Shown in pieces: positions 36,601 to 48,601 of a DNA stretch of 64,000 nucleotides. Position numbers and translations under genes: made by a program. Position 1 is the first letter of the stretch, and each line of letters opens with the position of its first letter. The stretch covers positions 29,389,101 through 29,453,100 of the forward strand of contig OX578281.1 in assembly GCA_951217055.1 (NCBI GenBank), given 5' to 3'. The DNA is from Gerris lacustris. Lineage: Eukaryota; Arthropoda; Insecta; Hemiptera; Gerridae. Below the pieces are notes generated by a model. That model searched no databases, had not been told where the DNA came from, and saw only the letters and a list, made by a program, of their open reading frames with translations.

Positions 36601-36750
36601 GAATATATAAATGAGAAAAAAATAAATAAATTAATAAATAAAATTAAAAAAATAAAATAAAATGGGAAATTAAGGTACAAAGCAAGATAACATACCGAAA
36701 TAAAGAAGAAAAAAGAGTTACATATAAGAAAAAAGATGTGAATGGTGAGT

Positions 36751-38235
36751 CTACTTCATGTCGGAGATCGACATAAGACTGACCCGGGCTGGAATAGAAG
36801 CAAGGGCCCTTATCAGCGAAGACGACTCCCCTCTCTCATTTATGTTATTGTCTCTCGCCCTTCTCTGGCTTCTCAGGATCTCTAAGTTTTCTAATGAATC
36901 CAGTTTGCGTCCTTTCTGTGCGAAATGAAGGAAACCTATTTTGTGTTCAGCGTTAACGTGATTATATTCAAGCATGTGTTGATTAAATCTACTATTAGAA
37001 CGCTGTAGGTGCTCTTTCGCTCTTATCTTAAACTTACGGCCTGTTTGTCCAACGTATTCCGCGTCACAGTCACCACATGTGACTATGTAAATACCACTTC
37101 TATTCTCACTGCTCACTGGATCTTTTACGTAGCTTAATTGCGCTTTTAAAGTTCTATTCGTGCTGAACCCTACGTTGTAATTGTATCTGGAAAGAACTTT
37201 AGCGAGCTGATCTGAAATAGAACCGATGTACGGAATGGAACACCATACTCCTTCCCTAGGTGTACGTTCTGTAGCCCCCATGGTTTCTAATAATAACTTT
37301 CGTTCCTTCCTAGAGATCATCCTGTCTATTAACTTGTCGTCGTAACCGTTATTGTTGGCTATAACCTTGATGGTACTAACTTCCTTGGCATAAGCTAATG
37401 AGTCTAACGGCAAGGTTAGAAGACGATGTACCATAGAATTAAAGGCTGCTAACTTGTGTGCCCATGGATGGTTTGAGTCGGCATGAATAACTGCGTCGGT
37501 TGCAGTGGGCTTACGGTAAATTTCAAATCTTAAAGAATTAGCAGTCCTAATAACCGTAAGGTCAAGGTAGTTCAACCGATTATTTACCTCGATTTCAAGC
37601 GTAAATTCTATGGTACGGAAGCACTTGTTTAAATAAGCGAGAAAGTTATTAAGTTGGTCTATCGAACCAGTCCAAATACAAAAAACGTCGTCAACATATC
37701 GGACCCATTTAAAAATGTATTTAAAAAACTTGTTATGCGGATTATCAACAAATTCTTTATAAAAATAATGCATGAATGCATTAGATCCTAAAGCTGATAA
37801 CGGGGCACCCATGGCTAACCCTTCTGTAGCAGAGTAAATATTGTTGTTATAACAGAAGTAGTTCTGAGAAAGACAAATGTCCAACAACTGTGTGAATTCT
37901 TGAATGAAAATTTTATTTGGACAACACTTGCTTAGAAGCCGCTTTAAGATCACTAATGTACTGTCTTTCGGAATGCTAGTATATAAATCCTTAACGTCGA
38001 ATGAAACTAATATAGCTTGATGAGGCATCTGAACTGATTCTAGAGCTTTAACGAACTCCGTTGTGTTCTTAATACTATCTGCAGCTTGGAACTTTGTTAC
38101 ATCATAAAATAATTTATTTAAATACTTAGCTAGCTTTTCAGTGGGAGAGGAGCAAAATGAGACAATCGGTCTTATCGGTATATTGTCTTTATGTACTTTA
38201 GGTGTACCATAAAACCGTGGAGCAAGGGGATTCAT
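36751..38235 (-). CDS. Penelope-like retroelement: reverse transcriptase plus GIY-YIG endonuclease (5'-truncated)
   Basis: This 494-codon frame has no internal stop. RT motifs in order are RFYGTPKVHK (7-16) and RPIVSF (22-27), FDVKDLYTSIP (79-89) with a catalytic Asp, GLAMGAPLSALGSNAF (139-154), YVDDVF (180-185) with the catalytic Asp pair, and LNYLDLTV (221-228). The C-terminal endonuclease has GIY (381-383), a CGDC Cys pair (387-390), YVGQT (394-398), RAKEHL (405-410) and a Glu-rich SLENLEI (447-453). This RT plus GIY-YIG order, with a CX2C between GIY and the second signature, is diagnostic of Penelope-like elements. The N-terminal portion before the RT fingers is missing; the Met used is merely the first available, following a short tandem repeat. 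An intact frame suggests fairly recent insertion, but the copy is not complete. Confidence 0.93.
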   Translation of the reverse strand: MNPLAPRFYGTPKVHKDNIPIRPIVSFCSSPTEKLAKYLNKLFYDVTKFQAADSIKNTTEFVKALESVQMPHQAILVSFDVKDLYTSIPKDSTLVILKRLLSKCCPNKIFIQEFTQLLDICLSQNYFCYNNNIYSATEGLAMGAPLSALGSNAFMHYFYKEFVDNPHNKFFKYIFKWVRYVDDVFCIWTGSIDQLNNFLAYLNKCFRTIEFTLEIEVNNRLNYLDLTVIRTANSLRFEIYRKPTATDAVIHADSNHPWAHKLAAFNSMVHRLLTLPLDSLAYAKEVSTIKVIANNNGYDDKLIDRMISRKERKLLLETMGATERTPREGVWCSIPYIGSISDQLAKVLSRYNYNVGFSTNRTLKAQLSYVKDPVSSENRSGIYIVTCGDCDAEYVGQTGRKFKIRAKEHLQRSNSRFNQHMLEYNHVNAEHKIGFLHFAQKGRKLDSLENLEILRSQRRARDNNINERGESSSLIRALASIPARVSLMSISDMK

Positions 38236-38330
38236 AGCAATAAGGCTCTGTATATTAAATTTCTCTGTATATTAAATTCTTCTATATTAAAATTCTCTGT
38301 ATATTAAATTTCTCAATATACAATGTTTAA
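38236..38330 (-). repeat. Short tandem repeat abutting the Penelope-like frame
   Basis: Four units of the type ctctgtatattaaatttctc (+ strand) lie directly upstream of the truncated retroelement frame. They may be flanking sequence or a template-jump product at the 5' truncation point. Confidence 0.75.
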
Positions 38331-38374
38331 TCTCATGTTTTTTTTTTTAATTTAGCTAAATTCATTTTACAATT

Positions 38375-38500
38375 TTGCTTCGAGGTATTGATTTTTTTCT
38401 GAACATGAATACCAAATTTATTCGAATTTGGCCCAGTAGTTTAATGTTGCACGCTTCTGTTAAGACTGTAGACAAACATTTGTGTAGTTTAGCCTTAACG
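38375..38500 (+). repeat. Family B fragment
   Basis: It contains ttcgaggtattgattttttt, ctgaacatgaataccaaattt, tggcccagtagttta and ctgttaagactgtagac, matching the middle of family B (62950-63040) in the same orientation. Confidence 0.55.
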
Positions 38501-39709
38501 CGTTTTTACAGAACAGACCACCTGTATAGAAGCGAAAAGCTTGTTGTTTTTTGGATTCTTGTTTGTAACTGAATAAGGAAAGATATTATTTTATAATGTC
38601 GGTAAATCCACAATGTTGATGTATTATTCGGACATTTCGGTAAATCCACAATTTGTATTTATACTGTTGACCAATCCTTGCAAAGATGTATAGTTATTTT
38701 TGTTTAGTCGGTTAATATATTTCCTAAGGTCGCAATGCTATATAATCATTATTTCAACTGTTTAATTATTTTTAAAGTGATTCTTTACATGATAAAGAAG
38801 GTTGTGTCTCCATCACGTGAATAATTTAAACTCTTAATTCGAGTTGCAGAGAATTTCACTTAAACACGGCAAATTAACAAACTGTTGCTCTGATTCTTTA
38901 ATATTTAATCATGATGCTTTTTTAAAGAAAGAAGATTACTGAGTCAAAAAAGTTCTAGACAATTTGAAAGCACCTACAATATATAATTCAGAGATATTAA
39001 AAAAAGATGATCTTCGATCTTAGTATCATAATTTTATCACTAGTTATACACTCAGCATAAACACTAGTTTCCTATATTAATTGTTTGTTAAATGAATATT
39101 CTATGTATGGGTTAAGGATAGGTTACGAATTTTAAAGCAATTTATGTAGTGTATTACCTCTATACGAATAGATGGGAAAGCGGTTGAGTGACGGTAAGCG
39201 GTCACGGTTGAGTGGTAAAAAAGTTTACTTGATAGCTCCAGTCCAAATAATCTTGGGTCAACGTTAACTGAACTGCTGTTGTGGGACCAATGTTTTCATT
39301 AGTTTGATTTTAAATTTTACGCACTTTCCATCTAAGTATTTTCTTTTAAAAAATCCAGAGATCGTGTAAATATAGTACGGTATGTAACACAGCGTACAAA
39401 CAGAATTTTGGAGTGTTCAGTTACGGAAGAAATAATGTTAGTTTATTTAAATAACGCAAAAGTAGTGTATAATTGGGACCTTCTGGGCATAGCTGTATTT
39501 GCAGGTTTAGTATCTTGGGTTTCTAGCTTCCAACAGACTCGTGCTCAGAACTCAATAAAGCAACCTTACAAACTTATTGCATAATTAACTATTATTTTAT
39601 CATTGTTATCAACGATTTTTTAGCAATATTTTTGGATCAACTAAATTGGTCGAACCCTATATCTGCTTTCAATATTCGCTTTTTTGTTTATAATGTTAAG
39701 CTTTTGATA

Positions 39710-39923
39710 GTGTTGACTTATATTTGTTTTGTATTTGAACCTGTTTGTTGGTTGTTACTTACAGCCCTTTACTACATAGAATCTTGTAAACGGCTCACGT
39801 CTTGGGAGTTAGCTAGTCTTCAGGGAGTTTGTAACTCCTACCCCTTCAGTTATACCATAAATCAAAATACTCGCTAATAGATGACCATTCGTGAAAGAAA
39901 CAAGTGTTAACCGATTTAAATCT
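39710..39923 (+). repeat. Interspersed repeat E, copy 2
   Basis: This is a direct copy of 7591-7803. Shared words include cggctcacgtcttg, gagttagctagtctt, agggagtttgtaactcctac and the final aagtgttaaccgatttaaa. The small open frame crossing it is not conserved in the other copy. Confidence 0.7.
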
Positions 39924-41498
39924 GTTTCATCGATTAAAATCTAACTCCCCCTCCCCCCTCGTTACCTTATTGTTTTCATTGAGAAATATATCGCAACCAA
40001 TCAGTGTTATAACATTCATGTATAGAAATTAAAAAAAAAAAATCTACTTTTATTTTAAAGATCTAAATTGCAGTGAATAGCTCAAAGTGGAAACCACCAA
40101 GAATTACTACTAAGGTGGAACTACTATATTAGTAGCCACTACATATTACTACTAAGTGAAAACCATTACTATTGTATCCATTATGTATTACTACAAAACG
40201 GGTTACTAACAAGCCGGTCTATAATAAACCTTAAACAATTTTGTTTTGTCCATCAATTTCTCTCATTGTTTTTATCTTTATTTATGATTAGCCTCGTTAT
40301 AATTTTTGAGTGAATTTCAGTTAATTCAAGCCCCAGAGAGGTGAGACATGTTTTATGATCTCATCGAGTAGATGAGTAAATTTGCCGGATCTCCCGCAAA
40401 AAAAAAGATAAATATGTTGATTTGTTCAGAGGCCATTAATGAAACCGGTGTCTTTTTTCAGTTTAATTCTACAAATAAATGTTATTCGCCACGAGTAAAT
40501 TCAAACTAAACTCGTTAAATTACTAATTTTGCCTCTGGAAGCTTAATTAAGTGTTTTACAAATTGCAAATATATTTAGTGTTTCATAATTTTGAAAACGT
40601 TTGAAACCCTTTTTTTAAGAATGAAAAATAAATAAATAGTAAGGATCCTTTATATACACATTTACCATAAACTTCCAATTATATTATCTTACTATTTTCA
40701 TTTAATTTAGAAAGATTAAAAAAAAAATCTAATTAAAAAATTAATTCAAAGTGAAAAAATCCGCATATAAAAAAATATATTTAAATTATTCATAACAAAT
40801 CGTAGAGAAAGTTATCTAAGAATGGAAATGAGTTTTTCCGCTAATTTGGTTATCACAGATTTTTCCCCCGCCATATTAATTATTCATTAGTTTTTTTAAT
40901 AAAATTATAAATATTGCGTTAACGTAAGATTTAAGTCCCAAAAATAGAATGGTTTATAACTTGGGTTACCGTATGAATGAGATTTTTAATTGCTACTTTT
41001 CACGACTGAATTAAAATTTTGATTTGAATACAAAATTTTTTGTTGTTTGTTTTAAAATTCAAATTTGTTTTAAGAGTTTTTGGAGTCTAGAAGGGTGAAT
41101 TAAAATCACTGACTTTTAAGTTAAAAAAAAAGTAGTTTGAATCGATTTTTAAAAGGGGTTTTGTTTAGATCATTTTTATAATTAATCATGACTGGATTGA
41201 AAGGTGATCTTTTTTTATAAATGTATAATGTATAGTTCCTGCTAAAACTCATATTACATTATAAAAATAACTTGGAATAATAATGAAGTTAGTTTTATCG
41301 TGATTTAAGATTATAGACTCTCCCGTTAGTAAAATATCACATGAAAAAGTAATTTTGTTATGTAAATATTTCCAAAAATATGGATAGGAAGAAATAATTA
41401 TCTTTTCCATCATTTTTAATTTTGCTTATATATGAACGAAATTACCTTTTCAACTAAAAATAATAAAGTCACGAAATGTACAATTCTTAACAAAAACC

Positions 41499-41697
41499 TA
41501 TCAAAATAGTGATATGTATCAAAATAGTGAGATCTATTAAAATAGTGATATGTATCAAAATAGTGATATGTATCAAAATAGTGAGATCTATTAAAATAGT
41601 GATATGTATCAAAATAGTGATATGTATCAAAATAGTGATATATGTATCAAAATAGTGATATCTATCAAAATAGTGATATCTATAAAAATAGTAAAAT
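41499..41697 (+). repeat. 18-bp minisatellite, about 11 units
   Basis: Units of tatcaaaatagtgatatg, with a variant containing gagatctatta, alternate in a pattern of roughly two standard to one variant, suggesting a higher-order repeat. The minus-strand open frame is a repeat artefact. Confidence 0.9.
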
Positions 41698-42382
41698 CTA
41701 CATTGTGGCAAGTCTGCTCTATATTTAGTCCATAACCTCACTTCACTCCTACTTTCATTAGCAACACTGCTCTTTTATTATTATTTTTTTCCCCCAGTGG
41801 TCCCAGTTACTGAGTAAGTTCTAAAACAGACTTGGTCACGATGCAGATCACTATTTTGATTGGCTGGCTTTTTGGGGGAGGTTCTGGAACTTTTTTCTTT
41901 TTCTTCTGAGTTCCCTCCTTCTCATCTCCCTCGTAACTTCTTTGTATATAATACTGATGCTTTATATCTCATTCAGAAACTGGCCAACAGTTAAGCAATA
42001 AAAATGAAAGATCAGTGTTGCTCATGAAAGTGGAATGACTTGTTGACTTCTTATTGCGTTAGCCCCCATAATCCAACTTTGTGCGCCATTATCCTGGAAA
42101 CATTTTTCCTTGAAGGCGTTTAGAAAATTTCCTCTCTTCTTGTTTACGTCCTAAAAAAAAATATGTTTCATACATTTCAACGTTCTAGCTCTATTGTTTC
42201 GGCTGGGCGTTGATTATTTATACTTCAGGGAGTAGTTGTTTCATAACTTCTATACTTTTAAATTCTCTTTATTTTCTTTTATATCCTTATTTTATTTTGT
42301 TAATAAAATTCTATGCTACTTATTTTTATTAATTGAAATGTGGTTTTATTGTTTTCATAACCTCTTTATTATGTTCTTTTTA

Positions 42383-42937
42383 CTTTCTCATATAAATAGA
42401 AAGTATTGTGATGGCGCGAAAATTCGATTTTGATGTATTTATACGCACGTTTTGAAATCCCCTAAGTTCAAAAAAGAGGTTTTTAAAAAATGTCTCTGTC
42501 TCGTCTGTGCAGACGAGTGGAGCCTAAACTACTTGGCCGATTTTGAATTTTGGCAGACTTACTTGTTCAGAAAAATCATACCCCCTGGCGAAATTGAGAA
42601 ATTTAGGGGCGCTACCCCCCAAAAAAAAAGACTTCTCAAAATCGGTTCCAACGATTTTGATTTAAAAAAATATAAAATATAGTCCATTTAATTACGAATC
42701 TAACGATAAGCCGTTTTCCCGGAAGAAATGTAGTTCCTGAGAAAATAGCTTTCAACGCAGACGGAGAGAGGCCGGGTTCGATTCCCCGCCGAGGAGAAGT
42801 TATTTTTATGAAAAATTGTTATTTTTTATTATTAATTTTGATTTAATTTTCAATAACAATTAAATGTACCTACGAAAACTAGAAAACTAATAAATGAAAA
42901 ACACTATGTAATTTATGAACTCGTATATATGAGAAAG
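42383..42937 (-). repeat. Family B repeat, inverted copy (555 bp)
   Basis: The ends are CTTTCTCATATAAATAG and cgtatatatGAGAAAG. Read inverted, it matches the copies at 29515 and 62629 across the whole length, including ggggcgctaccccc, tcataccccctggcgaaatt and gtctgtgcagacgagtggag. At 42773-42785, gggttcgattccc is a B-box-like word also present (inverted) in the 62629 copy. Confidence 0.7.
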
Positions 42938-43323
42938 TTTTACTGAGTTGTCTCGGATCATTTTTTTGTATTATAAAATATCGGTTATTTATTTGATAGT
43001 TTTCCGACATTTCAAAGTTGCTAATTAGTAGTTATTTTTTCCCTTAACAAATAATTGCTAAGAGCAACGTGATATCTTGGAATAAAGTTGTACGACAAAC
43101 AGAGTTCCTTTCTAATTTTCTTTATGATTTACTATAGAAGATAATTAAGCTTTACTGAAATTCTAGCTTTTAAAGTAAGTTTTGTTAATTGCTTCTCCGC
43201 CACGTGTATTAAATTTTCCTTTTAGACAATTAACATAAATATAACAAGTAAATGTTTTTGGTATTGTATAAAGAAACACACAAATGGTAGTGTTTATTAT
43301 CTTTTTAAATTATTTATGTATTA

Positions 43324-43497
43324 TATACATGATTCAGATTTAAAACTATTTACATTTTTTTTAAGTACAGTCTCAGAAATTCAGTAGAAGTTTTTAGTTT
43401 TTTCTTTTAAATGAACTCAACTTTTTAAATACGTTAAGAAACTACATTAAAATAAAGAGGAAACCCATTTTGAAATATACTACCAGTTAAGGAAACA
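43324..43497 (+). repeat. 174-bp target-site duplication, left copy
   Basis: This segment is identical over its entire length to 45241-45414 and directly flanks the LINE insert. Identity starts at tatacatgattcag and stops at agttaaggaaaca; the bases beyond differ on both sides. Confidence 0.95.
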
Positions 43498-43498
43498 A

Positions 43499-44485
43499 AT
43501 TATTGAGGTGGTAAAAAATTATAATTATTTAGGAGTCAAACTTAATTATAATTTATCTATGCAATTGCACTTTAATGATCAGCTAAGAGCAGCTAAATTT
43601 GCCTTAAATAATATATGGAGCAATTTATATAACCAAAATATAGAGTTTAAGACTAAAATTAAAATTTTCAAATCTACTAGTATGGCCATCTTCTCATATG
43701 GTGCACAAGTATGGGGTCACTTAAATGTGGAACAGGGAGAAAAACTCATTAGATACTTTATCAAAAGAATTTTATTTTTACCAAAAAATACACCAAATTA
43801 TATGCTTCTATTGGAAACTGACATTGAACCGATGTCTTTGCATTTACTAACTCTTCAAGCTCAATACTTGGTGAAAGTGTTACAGCATGATGAGTCAAGG
43901 TTTACTAACTTTTTAGTCAAAGAAATTATTAATAAAAATCTGTCGTGGTGGAAGGTGTGGGTAGACTTGGGAAATAAGCATGACATAGCTATTACCAAAA
44001 ATGATTGTGAAAAACCTGACGATCTCCACAATAAATTAGTCAAAATAATAGAGCTAGAGAAAGAACTGGCTTTCATAAAGGCATGGGACAGAGTAGGGGA
44101 GTCTCAATTCCACCCTTATTATAAACTTTTAACTCCAGGGAGAGAACTCTTAAAAAATTATTTGTACAATTCAAATGATAGGTGGTCAACAAGTTTAATC
44201 TTTAAAGCCAGAGGAGAGCTATTTCATCTTAATTATAGGCATGGAAGAGATCAGGCACAGCTCGATTGTAGTATGTGTAACTTGAGCTCAAAAGAAGATA
44301 ACTTTCATTTCATAGCAATTTGCCCTGTCCTTAAAGAATTTAGACTAACTCACTTAGGAAAATCAGAACTAAACATACAAGAGTATGTAAGTCTGTTAAA
44401 TGAGACGGATGGCAATGCACTCATTAAGTATGTAAGAAGAGCTCTTAATTATAGATCATTCCTTAACAGTCATTATAATACTTAA
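43499..44485 (+). pseudogene. LINE ORF2 C-terminal portion with CCHC motif
   Basis: An open frame of about 328 codons begins at the insertion junction and ends in a TAA. The start EVVKNYNYLGVKLNYNLS is the YLGV region that follows the reverse-transcriptase palm/thumb in many insect LINEs. KSTSMAIFSYGAQVWG is the usual downstream helix. Near the end, CSMCNLSSKEDNFHFIAIC is a CX2CX9HX4C zinc-binding motif typical of LINE C termini. The endonuclease and RT catalytic domains are absent. With no Met at the start it is not an independent gene, and no internal stops suggest recent insertion. Confidence 0.88.
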
Positions 44486-45184
44486 TCCGGTAGTGACCCT
44501 GCTCACCCCTTGAAAGCTCCACCAATTTATGGGATTAATTATCTATTAGTTCGGGCCACCTCTACTAGGTCGCGCTAGTGTGATAGAGTTTTAGCTTTGT
44601 TTACTCTTAAATGACAGATATGAGTCTAGTCTTGTCTTGATTCATATTAACGAATTTATTACATCAGTGCGTGTTTTATTTAACTATCAACTAAATATTA
44701 TAAGTATTTTATTGTAAGGACTACCTCCCCTTCCAACCCCTATACCTTTTTACTTCTCTATCTCTGTTTTAGCCTGTCCTTTTTCAAGATCTTGCCCCTG
44801 CCAAAGTATTTGCATGGTTATTTAATAAGTATGTATGGAGGTGTTGGTGTTAGGTAGGGGAGTCTGTAATCTGAAATTCTTGGATGGAGAATCTAGGAAT
44901 CTTAGATTGCATACTCAGACATTAAGAAAATAAAAATAACAAATCTTGTTGCCTCTACCACAAAAGCATAAAAAATATATATATGTGTGTTTATAAATCT
45001 CTACTAAATAATTATAAATAAACAAAATAAAAAACACAGATCAATTTTTATTTAAATTAGGATCTATTACTTATATGTAAAATAAGAAAAAGAAACCTCC
45101 TCCTAACGGTAGATAGACCTACCCTGGAGTAGGCTCAAAGAAAAATGTTTTCTATTGTATTTTATATTATTTAAATAAAGCCAA

Positions 45185-45185
<1 letters not shown>

Positions 45186-45240
<55 letters not shown>
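45186..45240 (+). repeat. (ATT)n tail of the LINE insert
   Basis: A pure att/tta trinucleotide array of about 18 units lies between the LINE 3' UTR and the right target duplication. It is most likely the element's own 3' tail rather than an independent microsatellite. Confidence 0.9.
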
Positions 45241-45244
<4 letters not shown>

Positions 45245-45414
45245 CATGATTCAGATTTAAAACTATTTACATTTTTTTTAAGTACAGTCTCAGAAATTCA
45301 GTAGAAGTTTTTAGTTTTTTCTTTTAAATGAACTCAACTTTTTAAATACGTTAAGAAACTACATTAAAATAAAGAGGAAACCCATTTTGAAATATACTAC
45401 CAGTTAAGGAAACA
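45241..45414 (+). repeat. 174-bp target-site duplication, right copy
   Basis: Identical to 43324-43497, it begins directly after the (TTA)n tail. After 45414 the sequence (ttctgatttg) is the presumed original continuation of the target locus. Confidence 0.95.
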
Positions 45415-46654
45415 TTCTGATTTGATCATGTCGCGAATTTTCCGGAAAAATTGTATTTTATTTGAGGAGAGTTCTCTTTTTCTCCGGCTTGATAATGAGA
45501 AGAGAATGGGACCGGGTGCTTCACCTTGAGTCCAATCCCTTTCTAACATGCCAGAGACAATTGACAAAAACCCCTTCCTCCTTTACCAAAGGTACGACTA
45601 GCGCCAACTTTCTCCTCTGGTGGTGAACAATTGAAACCGAAAGACGGGGAAAACCCTACTTTAACCCCATCTCCCGGACTTAATATCTTACGTTCAATTT
45701 AATTCCTAAAAGGGAGAGGATTCAATCCTACCTTATAGAATGGCGTCTTATGGCTCCCGAGTGAAGCCGAAGTTTGCCGAGGTATAGACTAGATCCTATT
45801 CGTCGCTTTCCTATCCAGTTAACCTTCTTCCCTTTACCTTCGCCCCGAGATAGAAAAGGTATTAGGTTATCTGTATAAATTAAGTTTTAACTAAACCCTA
45901 ACCTTATTTATAGTTAACCGAATCCGATGTGCTAGTTATTAGGCAGAGAGAGAGAGAGAGAAGGGGGGGGGGGAGGTTAGTTAGAAACTTGGGTGGAATT
46001 TTCTTTGTAATTCAAATTCCCTTCTCTGAACTCCTTTGATGGATTACCATCTTATGTTGTATATGTTAGATTATTATCTAAAATCTAGAACATAACATTG
46101 ATGATATCTTGTGAGGAATTTATCAAAGGTTTTCCTCATACTAAAACGGAAATTCGACTAGAAAAGTTAAGTAATAAATGTATAAAAAATATATGATGTG
46201 CTAAATTATTCTGATACATAGGTTTGCGTGGTTGGATCATAACAATATAGGTTTTCCGGTTAAGTCCGACATACATTTCCGTTGACGGAAGTATTTTCAG
46301 GGTTGTTGAACGAAGTTCAGAGTTCAGTTTGATGTTTTTTCAGTCGATATTTACGGCACAACAAATGTTTGCCGGTCTCAATACACGTCAAAATACCCTA
46401 GAGATATGTACTTTAAACTTGTATACTTTTTGGAAATGGGTGGAAAGCAAACATTCCTATACAAATAAATATCCATCATCATTTATACGATTTTGTTTTC
46501 ACTAATCTTTCATTATCCCTCTTTATACTATACTGCATTATCACTCTCCCACATTTTTGCGCTAACAATCTTGAGTAGTATTCATTATCATTCTTTAGCA
46601 AACATCCCATGGGCGTAGCCAGGGTTGCCTTTAGGGGGGGGCTAATTTTTTTGG

Positions 46655-46787
<133 letters not shown>

Positions 46788-47031
46788 TCCTTAAAAATGC
46801 CAAGAGTCTGACAGTACCATTATTAATATTTTCAAAAGGATTTATTTTAATAAAAAAAAAAAAACTCAATAGAACTATTAATTATAGGGAAAAAAATTGT
46901 TTATTTGAAATAGATTTTTTTAAGGAAAACTTGCTGTTTAAATCCACTCTTAATGTAAAATAGTTCACCTTAAGATTGGACAGAGAGTATTTGAAGCGAT
47001 ATTAGCGCTTCCTAGAGATATTGTCTGAACT

Positions 47032-47245
47032 CAGTGGCGTAACTATGGGCCCGCATTGCGGGGGGGCCCCCAAATCTAGAAATATCTGGAAATACTATCC
47101 TTGTACCAACGTCGAGGGGGCCCCCAATCCTGATTGCAAGAGGTTGTTTATTTATTTATTTTTTTTTTTGCTCATCGATTTTCTTTGGCGAGGGGCCCCC
47201 AAAAATTGTTTGCGGGGGGCCCCCAATGGTCTAGCTACGCCACTG
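47032..47245. mobile_element. hAT-type MITE, copy 2 (214 bp), nested
   Basis: It has the same ends and interior as 19152-19368: CAGTGGCGTAACTATGGG at the left, ggtctagctacgccactg at the right, and gggggggccccc runs inside. A perfect 8-bp duplication tctgaact flanks it (47024-47031, 47246-47253). It sits inside the larger hAT-like element and so arrived after it. Confidence 0.93.
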
Positions 47246-47384
47246 TCTGAACTACTACATCTCTAATTTTAAATTTTAAATAAATAGTAATTAATTGTTT
47301 TTTAAGAATCAAATATGCAGAACCATACTGAGTTTTATTGCAAAACCATAGCCAAATAAAAATAGTAGGGTATCTAACAGTCCA

Positions 47385-47812
47385 GTCAATAAATACAAAT
47401 AATTTCAAGATAAAAATAACTTTTTATATACTACGTTTTTAAATTGATATACATATTTGAAATAATAATAAATAATATAATCGATATTTCCTGTTTTGCT
47501 GTCATTCAATGTTTATCTATCACAAATTTGAGACCCGTCAAAATGAAGATTGCAAATACTATGGGATATGTCAAAACAAATAAAATAACTTGCGGATTTT
47601 TTCCCCACTAACATTCCGTACAGCAAAATTTCATGAAAACCAATTAAATTCTGCTGAAAGATGGCTAAAAGTATTAAAATAATGCATTGTCATCGTTTTC
47701 TGAGCTATGCTAAAAGTTTCAAATGTCTGGCTATTTGGGAAGTTAGTTAGAAATCGATTGCCAGATTTGTACCGGACAAACAAACAAACAAACAAACAAG
47801 AAAGCAAGCTAA
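47385..47812 (+). repeat. LINE-like 3' end repeat (family D), copy 2
   Basis: Matches 15225-15602 in the same orientation, with an extra segment of about 75 bp (47442-47515). It ends in (caaa)n then aagaaagcaagctaata. It is nested inside the hAT-like element at 46608-48989. Confidence 0.65.
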
Positions 47813-48263
47813 TAAGAACGAAGTAGAAATAGTCTTCCTTACGAAAGGTCGGGTATCTGCGATTTTTGAAATCTTATTCTACAATTGAACCCGTTTCCAA
47901 ATGAATTAATATTAATTATTCGATAATTAAAAACTATTCTAATGACTGCTACTAACTATTTTAATTAAATTTAATTAATATATTAAAGTAAAACTGTAGA
48001 TTAAAATAAAAACTCTTAAACAAGAAAATATTTCATTAAAAACTTGATCTAAAAATGTTATATTGTAACCATTCATTCAAAATAAATAATGGATAATAAT
48101 AGTCGAGAAGAAATTCGTCCCACTAAAAATTTCTGACCATGCGCAGTCGTAATTTTAGGTAGATTTTTTTTTCCAAGTTCTAAAGACTATAGACGACACT
48201 TTTTTACCCAGGAGGTATATGTACTTAGAGCTCCATCGTACATATACTAGGAGGTATATGTAC

Positions 48264-48601
48264 TTTGGCTTTAGGGGGGGGGGGATGTCTTTTTAAACGC
48301 AAAAAAAAATATGTCGGGCTAAACTAGGTATATAATTACTTGTTATATTTATTTATTTTTTTGACGATCACAACACTATTACTTGAACATGTGCTGAAGA
48401 ATTGCATACTTAAATGTTAGGTCTTTGGCTTTGGAGGGGGGGGGACGTATTTTTAACGCCAAATAACAAAAAAATGTAGGGCAAAACTAGGTATGTATAT
48501 AATTACTTATATTTATTTATTTTTTGACTATCACAACACTATTACTTTAAAATGTGCTGCGGAATTGCATACTTAAATTTTAGGTCTTTAGCTTTGGGGG
48601 G
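48264..48601 (+). repeat. Tandem repeat of about 160 bp, two full units and a partial
   Basis: Units start at ttggctttaggggggg (48264), ttggctttggaggggg (48425) and tagctttgggggg (48588). They share aaactaggtatataattact, atcacaacactattact and gtgctgaagaattgcatac-type sequence. Inside the hAT-like element. Confidence 0.85.

Larger units (their letters stand above)
43498..45240 (+). mobile_element. 5'-truncated LINE insertion (1743 bp)
   Basis: The insert lies exactly between two 174-bp identical repeats. Its first bases already encode the reverse-transcriptase ORF in frame, so it is truncated at the 5' junction. It ends in a pure (TTA)n tail (45186-45240), a tail type seen in I-like and related LINE clades. 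The 700-bp 3' UTR (44486-45185) has no coding frame. Confidence 0.9.

Noticed and set aside
36231..36680. 149-residue minus-strand open frame rich in Tyr, Ile, Val, Cys and Phe
   Set aside because: It is a translation of A-rich and TA/CA microsatellite sequence; the same tract is open in three frames.
41487..41741. 84-residue frame of HITILI repeats as a repeat protein
   Set aside because: It follows the 18-bp minisatellite exactly and has no start context or domain.
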